64,000 nt of DNA from Lonepinella koalarum (GCF_042926695.1 NZ_CP170642.1:372001-436000), one strand, 5' to 3'; positions 1-8,498 are shown, counted from the stretch's first letter. Translations and numbers: made by a program. Notes: a model not told the origin generated them from the sequence alone.

Positions 1-408
1 ACCACGGAACAAATTCCGCAATTTATCACTCAAGTAGTAACCGAAATGAATTTGCAACCTTGGACTTTCCTTGTCGCAGTGAATATTGTGTTATTAGTTG
101 CGGGGGCATTTATGGAACCATCTGCAGTGATTCTGATTTTAGCACCAATTTTATTCCCGATTGCAACGCAATTAGGCATTGATCCAATTCACTTAGGGAT
201 TATTATGGTGGTGAATATGGAAATTGGTTTAATTACACCGCCGATCGGTTTAAATCTCTTTGTGTCTTCTGCCATTACTGGCATGCCACTAACACAGGTG
301 ATTAAAGCAGCGATGCCATGGTTAATGTTACTCTTGTTCTTCCTATTATTGATTACCTATATTCCTGCAATTTCGTTGACTTTACCAAATTTAATTGGCA
401 TTAATTAG
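1..408 (+). CDS. TRAP transporter large permease (DctM family), C-terminal part
   Basis: The reading frame is open from base 1 and ends at 408, so only about the last 135 residues are present and the true start lies outside the window. The visible part is very hydrophobic, with long membrane segments and a Gly/Pro-rich stretch (ITPPIGLNLFV) typical of the C-terminal half of DctM/SiaT-type permeases. These proteins use a sodium gradient and a periplasmic binding protein to import organic acids such as sialic acid or C4-dicarboxylates. The substrate cannot be told from this fragment, and the partner P and Q subunits would lie upstream. Confidence 0.8.
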   Translation, partial: TTEQIPQFITQVVTEMNLQPWTFLVAVNIVLLVAGAFMEPSAVILILAPILFPIATQLGIDPIHLGIIMVVNMEIGLITPPIGLNLFVSSAITGMPLTQVIKAAMPWLMLLLFFLLLITYIPAISLTLPNLIGIN

Positions 409-433
409 GTTATCAATACTCAAAATAAAATAA

Positions 434-455
434 TTCCTGCACATTTGTGCAGGAA
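434..455 (+). promoter_or_regulatory. Perfect hairpin overlapping the menH ribosome binding site
   Basis: TTCCTGCACA and TGTGCAGGAA form a 10-bp inverted repeat with a 2-base loop. The right arm contains the AGGAA of the menH Shine-Dalgarno region (AGGAAAGGA, 451-459), and the menH ATG is at 467. No T-run follows, so it is a poor intrinsic terminator for the upstream gene; it may instead limit menH translation. The role is inferred. Confidence 0.45.
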
Positions 456-466
456 AGGATATAAAT

Positions 467-1228
467 ATGCCCTCAATCATCTTTCTCCACGGCTTACTCG
501 GTACAAACGCCGATTGGCATGCCGTCATTGAAAAATTCGCTGAAAAAGCACCGCAGATTGACTGTATTGCTTTGGATTTGCCCTTGCACGGTGAAAATAA
601 GCCTGTTGAAGTGACGGGTTTTGAGCAAACGGCACAATTTGTTTCGCAACAAATTCAGCAAAAAATTCAAAATAAGCCTTATATTTTAGTGGGTTACTCG
701 CTCGGTGGGAGGATTGCGCTGTATTATGCGTTGCAAGCTCAATGGGAAAAAGGCAATCTACAAGGCTTGATTTTGGAAGGGGCAAATTTGGGGTTAAAGA
801 ATGAACAAGAAAAACAGCAACGCTGGCAAAACGATCAATATTGGGCTAAGCGGTTTATGAAAGAAAATCCCGAAACTGTGTTACAAGATTGGTATCAGCA
901 GTCTGTTTTTGCGCATTTAACAGAACAGCAACGTGCCAACTTAATCGCTAAACGTGCCTCAAACTGCGGTGAAAATATTGGCAAAATGTTGCTTGCTACC
1001 AGCCTTGCTAAACAGCCTGATTTTAGTGAAAAAGTGCGGTCAAAAAGTCTGCCAATTTATTATTTGCTAGGTGAGCGAGATCGAAAATTTTGCCAACTTG
1101 CCAAACAGAAAAATTTACACTTTAGTATTATTCCCAATGCTGGACATAACGCCCATTTAGAAAATCCCGTTGCCTTTGCGGAACAATTACGCCGTTTTGC
1201 TTTTGAGATTGCGAAAGTTCCGTTATAA
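467..1228 (+). CDS. menH: 2-succinyl-6-hydroxy-2,4-cyclohexadiene-1-carboxylate synthase
   Basis: An alpha/beta hydrolase fold protein of 253 residues. It eliminates pyruvate from SEPHCHC in menaquinone synthesis. Visible signatures are the oxyanion-side FLHGLLGT near residue 6, the nucleophile elbow GYSLGG with Ser78, a late GERDRKF acid region and the catalytic His in NAGHNAHLENP. Length and motifs fit MenH better than a generic lipase, and menB and menC follow in the same direction, which supports the assignment. The start at 467 has a strong AGGAAAGGA site, partly locked in the hairpin just upstream. Confidence 0.9.
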   Translation: MPSIIFLHGLLGTNADWHAVIEKFAEKAPQIDCIALDLPLHGENKPVEVTGFEQTAQFVSQQIQQKIQNKPYILVGYSLGGRIALYYALQAQWEKGNLQGLILEGANLGLKNEQEKQQRWQNDQYWAKRFMKENPETVLQDWYQQSVFAHLTEQQRANLIAKRASNCGENIGKMLLATSLAKQPDFSEKVRSKSLPIYYLLGERDRKFCQLAKQKNLHFSIIPNAGHNAHLENPVAFAEQLRRFAFEIAKVPL

Positions 1229-1259
1229 TGCAGATCATTTATTTATTGTTCCATTTTTT

Positions 1260-1304
1260 GTAGGGGCGGAGCTATATATCCGCCCGTTAAAAACGGAGCG
1301 TGAT
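1260..1304. repeat. Short palindromic intergenic repeat, copy A
   Basis: The core GTAGGGGCGG...CCGCCC followed by an ACGGAGCGTGATT tail is shared with 2238-2283. A second inverted pair of the same flavour, GGGCGGAT/ATCCGCCT, lies at 1309-1330. It sits between menH and menB. A related palindrome occurs at 6658-6691. It looks like a dispersed REP-like element; copy number in the genome is unknown. Confidence 0.6.
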
Positions 1305-1364
1305 TTTTGGGCGGATACACAGATCCGCCTTTACAATGTATTTTGTTATTAACAAGGAAATTTT

Positions 1365-2222
1365 ATGCAAAATCCAAAAGATAATGTGCTTTATGCCCCA
1401 GTTGAATGGGTGGATCATAGCCAAGGTTACAACGATATTCTTTATCATAAATCCACAGACGGCATTGCCAAAATCACCATTAATCGTCCAGAAGTGCGTA
1501 ATGCGTTCCGTCCGCAAACGGTGAAAGAAATGATTACCGCATTTTCTGATGCGCGTTTTGATGAAAAAATCGGTGTTATTGTGTTAACCGGGCAAGGCGA
1601 AAAGGCGTTCTGTTCTGGTGGCGACCAAAAAGTACGTGGCGACTACGGTGGTTATAAGGATGAAAATGGTGTACATCATTTGAATGTACTAGATTTTCAA
1701 CGAGATATTCGTACCTGCCCGAAACCTGTAGTTGCCATGGTGGCAGGTTATGCCATTGGTGGTGGTCATGTATTGCATATGTTATGTGATATTACTATTT
1801 CAGCCGATAATGCGATTTACGGGCAAACGGGTCCGAAAGTGGGATCTTTTGACGGCGGTTGGGGGGCAAGTTATATGGCTCGCCTTGTGGGACAGAAAAA
1901 AGCTCGTGAAATCTGGTTCTTATGCCGTCAATACAATGCGCAAGAAGCGTTGGATATGGGCTTAGTGAATACTGTGGTGCCTTATGCCGATTTAGAAAAA
2001 GAAACCGTGCGTTGGTGTCGTGAAATGTTGCGTAACAGCCCGATTGCCTTGCGTTGCTTAAAAGCGGCGTTAAATGCCGATTGTGACGGTCAAGCAGGTC
2101 TGCAAGAATTGGCAGGTAATGCTACGATGTTGTTCTATATGACCGAAGAAGGGCAAGAAGGACGCAATGCGTTTAACGAAAAACGTGCGCCTGATTTTAG
2201 TAAGTTTAAGCGGAATCCGTAA
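1365..2222 (+). CDS. menB: 1,4-dihydroxy-2-naphthoyl-CoA synthase
   Basis: A crotonase-fold enzyme of 285 residues, the usual MenB length. It cyclises o-succinylbenzoyl-CoA to DHNA-CoA. Recognisable are the N-terminal region leading to KITINRPEVRNAFRP, the loop KAFCSGGDQKVRG, the oxyanion-hole and active-site stretch GYAIGGGHVLH, and GQTGPKVGSFDGG, which is diagnostic of MenB among crotonases. The start at 1365 is preceded by AAGGAA. It belongs to a menaquinone group with menH upstream and menC downstream, here interrupted by a nucleotidyltransferase/HEPN pair. Confidence 0.95.
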   Translation: MQNPKDNVLYAPVEWVDHSQGYNDILYHKSTDGIAKITINRPEVRNAFRPQTVKEMITAFSDARFDEKIGVIVLTGQGEKAFCSGGDQKVRGDYGGYKDENGVHHLNVLDFQRDIRTCPKPVVAMVAGYAIGGGHVLHMLCDITISADNAIYGQTGPKVGSFDGGWGASYMARLVGQKKAREIWFLCRQYNAQEALDMGLVNTVVPYADLEKETVRWCREMLRNSPIALRCLKAALNADCDGQAGLQELAGNATMLFYMTEEGQEGRNAFNEKRAPDFSKFKRNP

Positions 2223-2237
2223 TTAGGTGATTAAAAC

Positions 2238-2283
2238 GTAGGGGCGGATCGATCTATCCGCCCGAACAATACGGAGTGTGATT
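2238..2283. repeat. Short palindromic intergenic repeat, copy B, supplying an RBS
   Basis: This is the same element as at 1260-1304: GTAGGGGCGGAT, a short spacer, ATCCGCCCG, then ACGGAGTGTGAT. The GGAG of its tail (2274-2277) lies 9 bases before the ATG at 2287 of the HEPN gene and is its only good ribosome binding site, so the repeat tail appears to have been co-opted as the translation signal. Confidence 0.6.
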
Positions 2284-2286
2284 AAT

Positions 2287-2703
2287 ATGGTTGAACAAAT
2301 TACCCGACTAAAACAACGTTTTGAACATTATCAAAAAGCACTGACTCAGTTAATGGAAGCTGTTGAGAAATACTCAAATACCCAAGAAAATATCATCAAA
2401 GAAGGCTTAATCCAACGTTTTGAATTTACCCACGAATTGGCATGGAAATTGATGAAAGATATTTTGCAGTATGAGGGGGATTTTGAGGGAGGTTCAAGAA
2501 CAACAACTCGTCAAGCTTTTAATTTAGGCTACATTTCTCAAGGGGAAATTTGGATGGAAATGATTAAAACTAGAAATCTTACGGTACATACCTATAATGA
2601 AGATATTTTAGAAGATGAGTTCAATAAAATTATTTCTCAATATTTCCCCTTACTCGTTGAGTTCAAACAAAAAGTAGAAACCCTATGCCAAAATTTGGAC
2701 TAA
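2287..2703 (+). CDS. HEPN-domain protein of a HEPN/MNT module (HI0074-like)
   Basis: 138 residues, all-helical in appearance, belonging to the family annotated as nucleotidyltransferase substrate-binding protein (HI0074 type). It carries the HEPN ribonuclease signature R-x4-H as R96-NLTV-H101. In characterised HEPN/MNT pairs the HEPN protein is an RNase toxin that is silenced by AMP transfer from its MNT partner. A GTG at 2278 could also start the frame, but the ATG at 2287 is correctly placed after GGAG. It overlaps the next gene by 19 bases. The pair splits menB from menC, so it is probably an insertion in the men cluster. Confidence 0.85.
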   Translation: MVEQITRLKQRFEHYQKALTQLMEAVEKYSNTQENIIKEGLIQRFEFTHELAWKLMKDILQYEGDFEGGSRTTTRQAFNLGYISQGEIWMEMIKTRNLTVHTYNEDILEDEFNKIISQYFPLLVEFKQKVETLCQNLD

Positions 2704-3011
2704 GCGATAAATCTATCAAACAAATTCAGGATATTTTGCGAAAACACCCCGAAATAGAACAGGCGATTATTTACGGCTCTCGAGCGATGGGAAATTATCG
2801 TGAAGGATCTGATATTGATTTAACCCTAAAAGGCGAGAAAGTGACGCAAGATATTCGTGGCAAAGTTTGGTTAGACTTAGATGATTCCTATTCCCCTTAT
2901 TTATTTGATATTTCTGTCTATCATTTATTAACCAATCCTGATTTTATCGCTCAAATCGACCAGTTTGGACAGGTTTTTTATCAAAGAGAAAATAACAATG
3001 AGAAGTTATAA
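2685..3011 (+). CDS. MNT-type nucleotidyltransferase antitoxin (HI0073-like)
   Basis: 108 residues with the minimal nucleotidyltransferase signature: G31-S32-R in the GSRAMGN loop, then D43-x-D45 in SDIDL, and a third acidic residue at D75 in YLFDIS. This arrangement of GS and three aspartates is what catalyses nucleotide transfer in the pol-beta superfamily. Its partner is the overlapping HEPN protein upstream, and the expected role is AMPylation of that toxin. The end overlaps the menC start by 14 bases, so menC translation is probably coupled to it. Confidence 0.85.
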   Translation: MPKFGLSDKSIKQIQDILRKHPEIEQAIIYGSRAMGNYREGSDIDLTLKGEKVTQDIRGKVWLDLDDSYSPYLFDISVYHLLTNPDFIAQIDQFGQVFYQRENNNEKL

Positions 3012-3993
3012 TCTATACCACTACTGCATCCCTGTTGACAGCCAGCTCATTCTCCGCAATCGTTTTTTAAAAAAACGGGAAGGCTTATTGGTGCAAGTGA
3101 AATGTGGTGAAAATGAAGGCTGGGGAGAAATCGCGCCACTGCCTGAATTTAGTCAAGAAACTCTAGAACAGGCACAGCGTCAAACGATTGACTGGTTGAA
3201 AAAATGGGATCAAGCACGTTCTTGTGATGAGAAACTACCGTTAAAGGATGATGAACTTTATCCTTCCGTAGCATTCGGATTAAGTTGCGCGTTAGCCGAA
3301 ATGAAACATGAATTAGGTAGCCAAGGTAATTATCAAGTCGCTCCCCTTTGTTATGGCGATCCTGATGAACTATATGAACCGCTTTCACAAATGATCGGTG
3401 AAAAAGTGGCAAAAATCAAAGTCGGCATGTATGAAGCCAATCGTGATGGCTTGATTGCCGATATGTTATTGGAAGCCATTCCCGATTTGCATTTGCGTTT
3501 GGATGCGAATCGCAGTTGGACACCAACTAAAGCGGCGATGTTTGCCAAATATATCAAGCCTGCATATCGCAGTCGTATTCAATTTTTGGAAGAACCATGC
3601 AAAACAAGAGATGAAAGCCGTCAATTTGCGGAAGAATTTGGCATTGCCATTGCATGGGACGAATCTGTTAGAGAGCCTGATTTTGTGGTGCAAGCCGAAC
3701 CTCATGTCGCCGCCATTGTGATTAAACCCACGCTAGTCGGCAGCCTTGAAAAATGTGTAAAACTGATTGAACAAGCCCATGCTTGTGGTTTAAAAGCGGT
3801 GATCAGCTCGTCTATTGAAAGTAGTTTTGGTCTAACCCAACTGGCTCGCATTGCACAACAATATACACCAAACACTGTGCCGGGGTTGGATACCTTGGAT
3901 TTAATGGCATATCAAATTGTGCGAACATGGCAAGGTTCAACATTGCCCGTGATTGATTTGGATTCAACATTTATTGTGAAAGTGGCGATCTAA
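2998..3993 (+). CDS. menC: o-succinylbenzoate synthase
   Basis: An enolase-superfamily enzyme of 331 residues that dehydrates SHCHC to o-succinylbenzoate in menaquinone synthesis. Visible catalytic elements are KIKVGMYE (lysine of the KxK pair), the metal ligands in LRLDANRSW, FLEEPC and AWDES, and the second lysine in AIVIKPTLVGS. The frame extends upstream to 2965, but ATG 2998 follows AAGAGAA and gives the family N-terminus MRSYNLYHY. Reading is from within the MNT antitoxin gene, so menC is likely co-transcribed with it. Confidence 0.92.
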   Translation: MRSYNLYHYCIPVDSQLILRNRFLKKREGLLVQVKCGENEGWGEIAPLPEFSQETLEQAQRQTIDWLKKWDQARSCDEKLPLKDDELYPSVAFGLSCALAEMKHELGSQGNYQVAPLCYGDPDELYEPLSQMIGEKVAKIKVGMYEANRDGLIADMLLEAIPDLHLRLDANRSWTPTKAAMFAKYIKPAYRSRIQFLEEPCKTRDESRQFAEEFGIAIAWDESVREPDFVVQAEPHVAAIVIKPTLVGSLEKCVKLIEQAHACGLKAVISSSIESSFGLTQLARIAQQYTPNTVPGLDTLDLMAYQIVRTWQGSTLPVIDLDSTFIVKVAI

Positions 3994-4073
3994 AAGGTTA
4001 GACCACCTTTTATTCAGCTGAGTTTTTAGAAAAAATCGTTATAATGCGTAACGTTACAGAAAAGGATAAGATT

Positions 4074-4526
4074 ATGTTGCAATCTGCACGTATTTTGTTG
4101 TTAAATGGTCCAAATTTAAATATGCTTGGGGCAAGAGAACCACAACATTATGGTTCGTTTTCATTGGCAACAATTGAACAGAATTTACAACAATTAGCAC
4201 AAAAGTGCGGTGTAAATTTAGAATGTTTTCAGGCAAATAGCGAAGAAAAATTGATTAATAAAATTCATCAAAGTTTTCAACATGTGGATTTTATTATTAT
4301 TAATCCAGCGGCTTATACCCATACCAGTGTAGCATTGCGTGATGCGTTGTTAGCGGTGAACATTCCTTTTGTTGAAGTCCATTTATCGAATATTCATAAA
4401 CGTGAATCGTTTCGTCATCATTCTTATTTTAGTGATGTGGCGGAAGGCGTGATTTGTGGACTTGGGGCGAAAGGCTATGAATATGGACTTGATTTTGCTG
4501 TACAGTTTTTAGCAAATAAAGCGTGA
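4074..4526 (+). CDS. aroQ: 3-dehydroquinate dehydratase, type II
   Basis: 150 residues, the standard length of type II dehydroquinases, which form 3-dehydroshikimate in the shikimate pathway. Signatures are LLLNGPNLNMLG with the active-site Asn and Arg region near the start, the tyrosine loop EPQHYGSF, INPAAYTHTSVALRDAL and VEVHLSNIHKRESFRHHS. An upstream in-frame ATG at 4044 exists, but ATG 4074, following AAAGGATAAG, gives the conserved N-terminus. A USS lies inside the gene at 4203-4211. A decayed second copy is present at 44083-44292. Confidence 0.95.
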   Translation: MLQSARILLLNGPNLNMLGAREPQHYGSFSLATIEQNLQQLAQKCGVNLECFQANSEEKLINKIHQSFQHVDFIIINPAAYTHTSVALRDALLAVNIPFVEVHLSNIHKRESFRHHSYFSDVAEGVICGLGAKGYEYGLDFAVQFLANKA

Positions 4527-4770
4527 TCTGGTTAAATTTTTATGAAATTTGCATAAAATTGTCGCCAAAAGTAACTTTTTCGGGTAATCTTGTTTTCGAA
4601 AAAAGTACAAGTTTTTACGCATAATTCCGCTTGGAATTATTTAGGGTGTTATCCCTGTGACTGATGCAAGATTGAAAATTCTTGCAGAATTTTTCACCGC
4701 ATTTTGATTTTGACTAAAAGTAGCTTAAAGTGCGGTTCATCTTTATATTATTTTTTAGGAAATCTACACT
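4527..4770. other. aroQ-accB intergenic region
   Basis: 244 bases without a gene. It holds a weakly paired USS arrangement, TTTTCACCGCA near 4692 and AAGTGCGGT at 4728-4736, consistent with a terminator-like structure. The accBC promoter is presumably here, but I could not single out convincing -35/-10 elements. Confidence 0.5.
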
Positions 4771-5235
4771 ATGGCAATGGATATTCGTAAAATCAAAAAA
4801 TTAATCGAATTAGTTGAAGAATCAGGCATTATGGAATTAGAAATTTCCGAAGGGGAAGAATCTGTTCGTATTAGCCGTGGCACACCGGCACCAAGTGCGG
4901 TGCAATATCATCTTCCTGCTCAAGCAACGGCTCCAGTTGCTGCACCTGTTGCGACTACAGCTGTTCCTGCGGCGGTTTCTGTTCCAACGGAAGACGTTTC
5001 AGGTCATGTGTTACGTTCACCAATGGTCGGTACGTTCTATCGTAGTCCTAGCCCAGATGCAAAAGCTTTTGTGGAAGTTGGGCAAACTGTAAAAGTGGGT
5101 GATGCACTTTGTATTGTTGAAGCAATGAAAATGATGAACCGTATTGAAGCAGATAAAGCCGGTGTGGTGAAAGCCATTTTAGTCAATGATGGTGATGCGG
5201 TTGAGTTCGATGAACCGTTAATCATTATTGAATAA
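4771..5235 (+). CDS. accB: Biotin carboxyl carrier protein of acetyl-CoA carboxylase
   Basis: 154 residues. The N-terminal helix (about 1-35) is followed by an Ala/Pro/Val-rich flexible linker (about 37-75) and the C-terminal biotinyl domain. The biotinylation site is Lys120 in VEAMKMMN. It carries biotin between the AccC carboxylase and the AccAD transferase in the first step of fatty acid synthesis. accC follows after 63 bases in the same direction, the usual operon. Confidence 0.96.
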   Translation: MAMDIRKIKKLIELVEESGIMELEISEGEESVRISRGTPAPSAVQYHLPAQATAPVAAPVATTAVPAAVSVPTEDVSGHVLRSPMVGTFYRSPSPDAKAFVEVGQTVKVGDALCIVEAMKMMNRIEADKAGVVKAILVNDGDAVEFDEPLIIIE

Positions 5236-5298
5236 TATTTCTTAATGGGCGATGTCGCCTGTTATTTATACCATCAAATTTTAAACTGGAATAATCTT

Positions 5299-6645
5299 AT
5301 GTTAGAAAAAGTGGTTATTGCCAACCGTGGTGAAATTGCCTTACGTATTTTACGTGCTTGTAAAGAACTTGGTATTAAAACCGTTGCGGTGCATTCCACC
5401 GCAGACCGTGATTTAAAGCATGTGTTATTAGCGGATGAAACAATTTGTATCGGTCCTGCGCCATCAACTAAAAGTTATCTTAATATTCCCGCCATTATTG
5501 CAGCTGCGGAAGTCACGGGGGCGGATGCGATTCATCCGGGATATGGTTTTTTATCTGAAAATGCCGATTTTGCCGAACAAGTCGAATGTTCGGGGTTCAC
5601 TTTTATCGGTCCAACAGCTGATGTGATTCGTTTAATGGGGGACAAAGTATCTGCCATTAATGCTATGAAAAAAGCGGGCGTGCCTTGTGTACCGGGGTCT
5701 GACGGTCCATTAGGTTCTGATATGGCGAAAAATAAAGAAATCGCTAAACGTATCGGTTTCCCTGTGATTATTAAAGCATCAGGTGGTGGCGGTGGCCGCG
5801 GTATGCGCGTAGTTCGCAACGTAGAAAGCCTAGAAGAAAGTATCGCCATGACCAAAGCAGAAGCCAAAGCCGCTTTTAATAATGATATGGTGTATATGGA
5901 AAAATATCTTGAAAACCCACGTCACGTGGAAATTCAAGTGTTAGCAGATACTCATGGTCATGCGGTTTATTTGGCAGAACGTGATTGTTCTATGCAACGT
6001 CGTCATCAAAAAGTGCTGGAAGAAGCGCCAGCTCCGGGAATTAGTGAAGAAGTTCGTCATGATATTGGGTCACGTTGTGCCAATGCTTGTGTGGAAATTG
6101 GTTATCGTGGCGCGGGTACTTTTGAGTTCTTGTACGAAAATGGGGAGTTCTATTTTATTGAAATGAATACACGTATTCAGGTAGAGCATCCTGTGACGGA
6201 AATGATTACCGGGGTGGACTTGGTAAAAGAGCAGTTACGCATTGCATCAGGTTTACCACTTTCAATTAAACAAGACGATATTAAAGTTAAAGGTCACGCG
6301 ATTGAGTGTCGTATTAATGCAGAAGATCCAAAAACGTTTCTACCGTCACCGGGTAAAGTGGTGCATTTGCATTCACCGGGTGGTTTGGGAGTACGCTGGG
6401 ATTCTCACGTTTATGGTGGTTATACTGTTCCACCACATTACGATTCCATGATTGCAAAATTGATTGTATATGCAGATACTCGTGAAGGGGCGATTTGCCG
6501 TATGCAAAATGCCTTATCTGAAACGATTATTGACGGCATTAAAACCAATATTCCGTTACATCATCTGATTTTGGAAGATGAAAACTTTCAAAAAGGTGGT
6601 ACGAATATTCATTATTTAGAGAAAAAATTAGGTATTTCAGAATAA
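5299..6645 (+). CDS. accC: Biotin carboxylase subunit of acetyl-CoA carboxylase
   Basis: 448 residues, matching the family length. It carboxylates biotin on AccB using ATP and bicarbonate. Features are the N-terminal VVIANRGEIALRI, the glycine-rich ATP-grasp loop KASGGGGGRGMRVV, ERDCSMQRRHQKVLEEAPAP, EMNTRIQVEHPVTE and the C-terminal RINAEDP region. The frame opens 18 codons upstream, but ATG 5299 yields the conserved MLEKVVIANRG start. Confidence 0.96.
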   Translation: MLEKVVIANRGEIALRILRACKELGIKTVAVHSTADRDLKHVLLADETICIGPAPSTKSYLNIPAIIAAAEVTGADAIHPGYGFLSENADFAEQVECSGFTFIGPTADVIRLMGDKVSAINAMKKAGVPCVPGSDGPLGSDMAKNKEIAKRIGFPVIIKASGGGGGRGMRVVRNVESLEESIAMTKAEAKAAFNNDMVYMEKYLENPRHVEIQVLADTHGHAVYLAERDCSMQRRHQKVLEEAPAPGISEEVRHDIGSRCANACVEIGYRGAGTFEFLYENGEFYFIEMNTRIQVEHPVTEMITGVDLVKEQLRIASGLPLSIKQDDIKVKGHAIECRINAEDPKTFLPSPGKVVHLHSPGGLGVRWDSHVYGGYTVPPHYDSMIAKLIVYADTREGAICRMQNALSETIIDGIKTNIPLHHLILEDENFQKGGTNIHYLEKKLGISE

Positions 6646-6657
6646 TTTTTGATGTTT

Positions 6658-6691
6658 GTAGGGCGGACCGATATGTCCGGTCCGCCCTATA
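6658..6691. repeat. Short GC palindrome downstream of accC
   Basis: GGGCGGACC (6661-6669) and GGTCCGCCC (6679-6687) are perfect 9-bp arms preceded by GTA, like the repeats at 1260 and 2238 but with a different inner sequence. It lies between accC and yhdT; no T-run follows, so a pure terminator role is doubtful. Confidence 0.55.
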
Positions 6692-6711
6692 TCTATGTAG
6701 AGATAAATAAA

Positions 6712-6996
6712 ATGACATTACAACAACGTTATCAACAAGCAGCCCGAGAAGCACGTTGGGCGTTAGGTTTAACTATTGCTTATATGATCGGCTGGTGTGT
6801 GTGTGCTTATTTGCCAGGTATGAGTACCGGTCCATTAGGCTTTCCCCTTTGGTTCGAATTGTCTTGTATTTATTTGCCAGTATTATTTATTGTGGTGGCT
6901 TATTGGTTAATTAAAATTGTTTATCAAGATATTGAACTAGAAATTCCCCCTGAACAAGAGTGCACTTCATCGGATTCGCTGAATAAGGAAATTTAA
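6712..6996 (+). CDS. yhdT: YhdT family small membrane protein (DUF997)
   Basis: 94 residues with two clear membrane segments (about 16-37 and 48-72) and a polar tail. It matches the YhdT/DUF997 proteins that sit just before panF in enterics and Pasteurellaceae; the molecular role is unknown, with an accessory role in pantothenate import being only a guess from position. The frame extends to 6649, but the ATG at 6712 gives the family start MTLQQRYQQA. Its stop is 2 bases before the panF GTG, so the two are translationally coupled. Confidence 0.85.
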   Translation: MTLQQRYQQAAREARWALGLTIAYMIGWCVCAYLPGMSTGPLGFPLWFELSCIYLPVLFIVVAYWLIKIVYQDIELEIPPEQECTSSDSLNKEI

Positions 6997-6998
6997 CT

Positions 6999-8498
6999 GT
7001 GAATTTAGGTATTATTTTCCCTTTAATTATTTATTTGGTCTTTGTGTTTGGTGCGGCATTATATGCTTATATAAAACGCCAAAAAGGTGATTTTCTTACT
7101 GAATATTATGTAGGAAATCGCTCCATGACGGGGTTTGTGCTAGCCATGACCATTGCATCTACCTATGCCAGTGCGAGTTCTTTTGTCGGAGGACCAGGCG
7201 CCGCTTATAAATACGGTTTAGGTTGGGTTTTACTCGCCATGATCCAAGTTCCCGCCGTTTGGTTAGCCTTAGGGGCGTTAGGCAAAAAATTCGCCTTATT
7301 ATCTCGTGAAAGTCATGCTTTAACCATTAATGATTTATTACTTTATCGTTATAAAAATAAATGGTTAGTCTGGATTGCAGGTATTGCTTTATTGATTGCT
7401 TTCTTTGCTGCTATGATGACACAATTTATCGGTGGAGCAAGATTATTATCAACCACCATAGGTATTTCTTATACACAAGCGTTATTAATTTTTGCGGTGA
7501 CTGTTGGGATCTATACTTTTATCGGAGGATTTCGAGCTGTCGTCTTAACTGACACTATTCAAGGCACCGTGATGATTTTAGGCACGATTATTTTACTCGG
7601 CGGGGTGATTTATGCTGCTGGTGGGGCAGAAAGTGCGGTGCAAAAACTCAATGAAATTGATCCGCAGTTAGTCAGTCCCTATGGTCCAAATGAGATGCTG
7701 GGTTTTCAGTTTATGGCATCTTTTTGGGTATTGGTGTGCTTTGGTGTCGTGGGATTGCCACATACTGCGGTGCGTTGTATGGCGTTTAAAGACAGCAAAG
7801 CCTTACACCGAGGCATGTTAATTGGTACCATTATTCTTAGCATCATTATGCTTGGAATGCATTTAGCTGGGGCCTTAGGGCGTGCGGTAATTCCGAATTT
7901 AACTATTCCTGATCAAGTGATTCCAACCTTGATGTTGCAAGTGTTACCACCGATTGTAGCGGGGATTTTCTTAGCGGCTCCTATGTCAGCGATTATGTCC
8001 ACTATTGATGCACAATTAATTCAATCCTCGGGGATCTTCGTCAAAGATCTGTATTTATCTGCTAAACCTGAAATGGCAACCAACCAAAAAAAAATCAGTT
8101 GGTTTTCTTCTCTTATCACCTTAGTTATTACGGTGTTGTTAGTGTTAGCTGCGTTAAATCCACCGGATATGATTATTTGGCTAAATCTGTTTGCCTTTGG
8201 GGGGTTAGAAGCCGCCTTTTTGTGGGTAATTGTATTGGGAATTTACTGGGATAAAGCCAATGCCTTGGGGGCAATTAGCTCAATGGTAGTGGGTTTGACA
8301 TGCTATATTTTTCTCACTCAAATGAAAGGCGTGGCGTTAACAACCTTGCCTGATCTGGTGCAATATGGGGTACAGAGTATCAAATTATTTAGCCAATTTC
8401 ACGAAATCGTGCCGTCTTTAGTATGGGGATTGGTGGCATTTTTAGTAGGAAATAAGTTGGGTGAGAAACCAAAAACCAGCACTCACGTACTAGGTTAA
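6999..8498 (+). CDS. panF: Sodium/pantothenate symporter
   Basis: 499 residues, a sodium:solute symporter (SSS family) with about 13 membrane segments, importing pantothenate for coenzyme A. Recognisable are the early YYVGNRSMTGFVLAMT, the SSS motif around TIASTYASASSFVGGPGAAY and GGFRAVVLTDTIQG. The start is GTG at 6999, with AAGGAA 9 bases before it. The last ten codons (KPKTSTHVLG) and the stop are encoded by the first unit of the 101-bp tandem repeat, so the natural C-terminus has been replaced or lengthened by the repeat. Confidence 0.94.
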   Translation: MNLGIIFPLIIYLVFVFGAALYAYIKRQKGDFLTEYYVGNRSMTGFVLAMTIASTYASASSFVGGPGAAYKYGLGWVLLAMIQVPAVWLALGALGKKFALLSRESHALTINDLLLYRYKNKWLVWIAGIALLIAFFAAMMTQFIGGARLLSTTIGISYTQALLIFAVTVGIYTFIGGFRAVVLTDTIQGTVMILGTIILLGGVIYAAGGAESAVQKLNEIDPQLVSPYGPNEMLGFQFMASFWVLVCFGVVGLPHTAVRCMAFKDSKALHRGMLIGTIILSIIMLGMHLAGALGRAVIPNLTIPDQVIPTLMLQVLPPIVAGIFLAAPMSAIMSTIDAQLIQSSGIFVKDLYLSAKPEMATNQKKISWFSSLITLVITVLLVLAALNPPDMIIWLNLFAFGGLEAAFLWVIVLGIYWDKANALGAISSMVVGLTCYIFLTQMKGVALTTLPDLVQYGVQSIKLFSQFHEIVPSLVWGLVAFLVGNKLGEKPKTSTHVLG

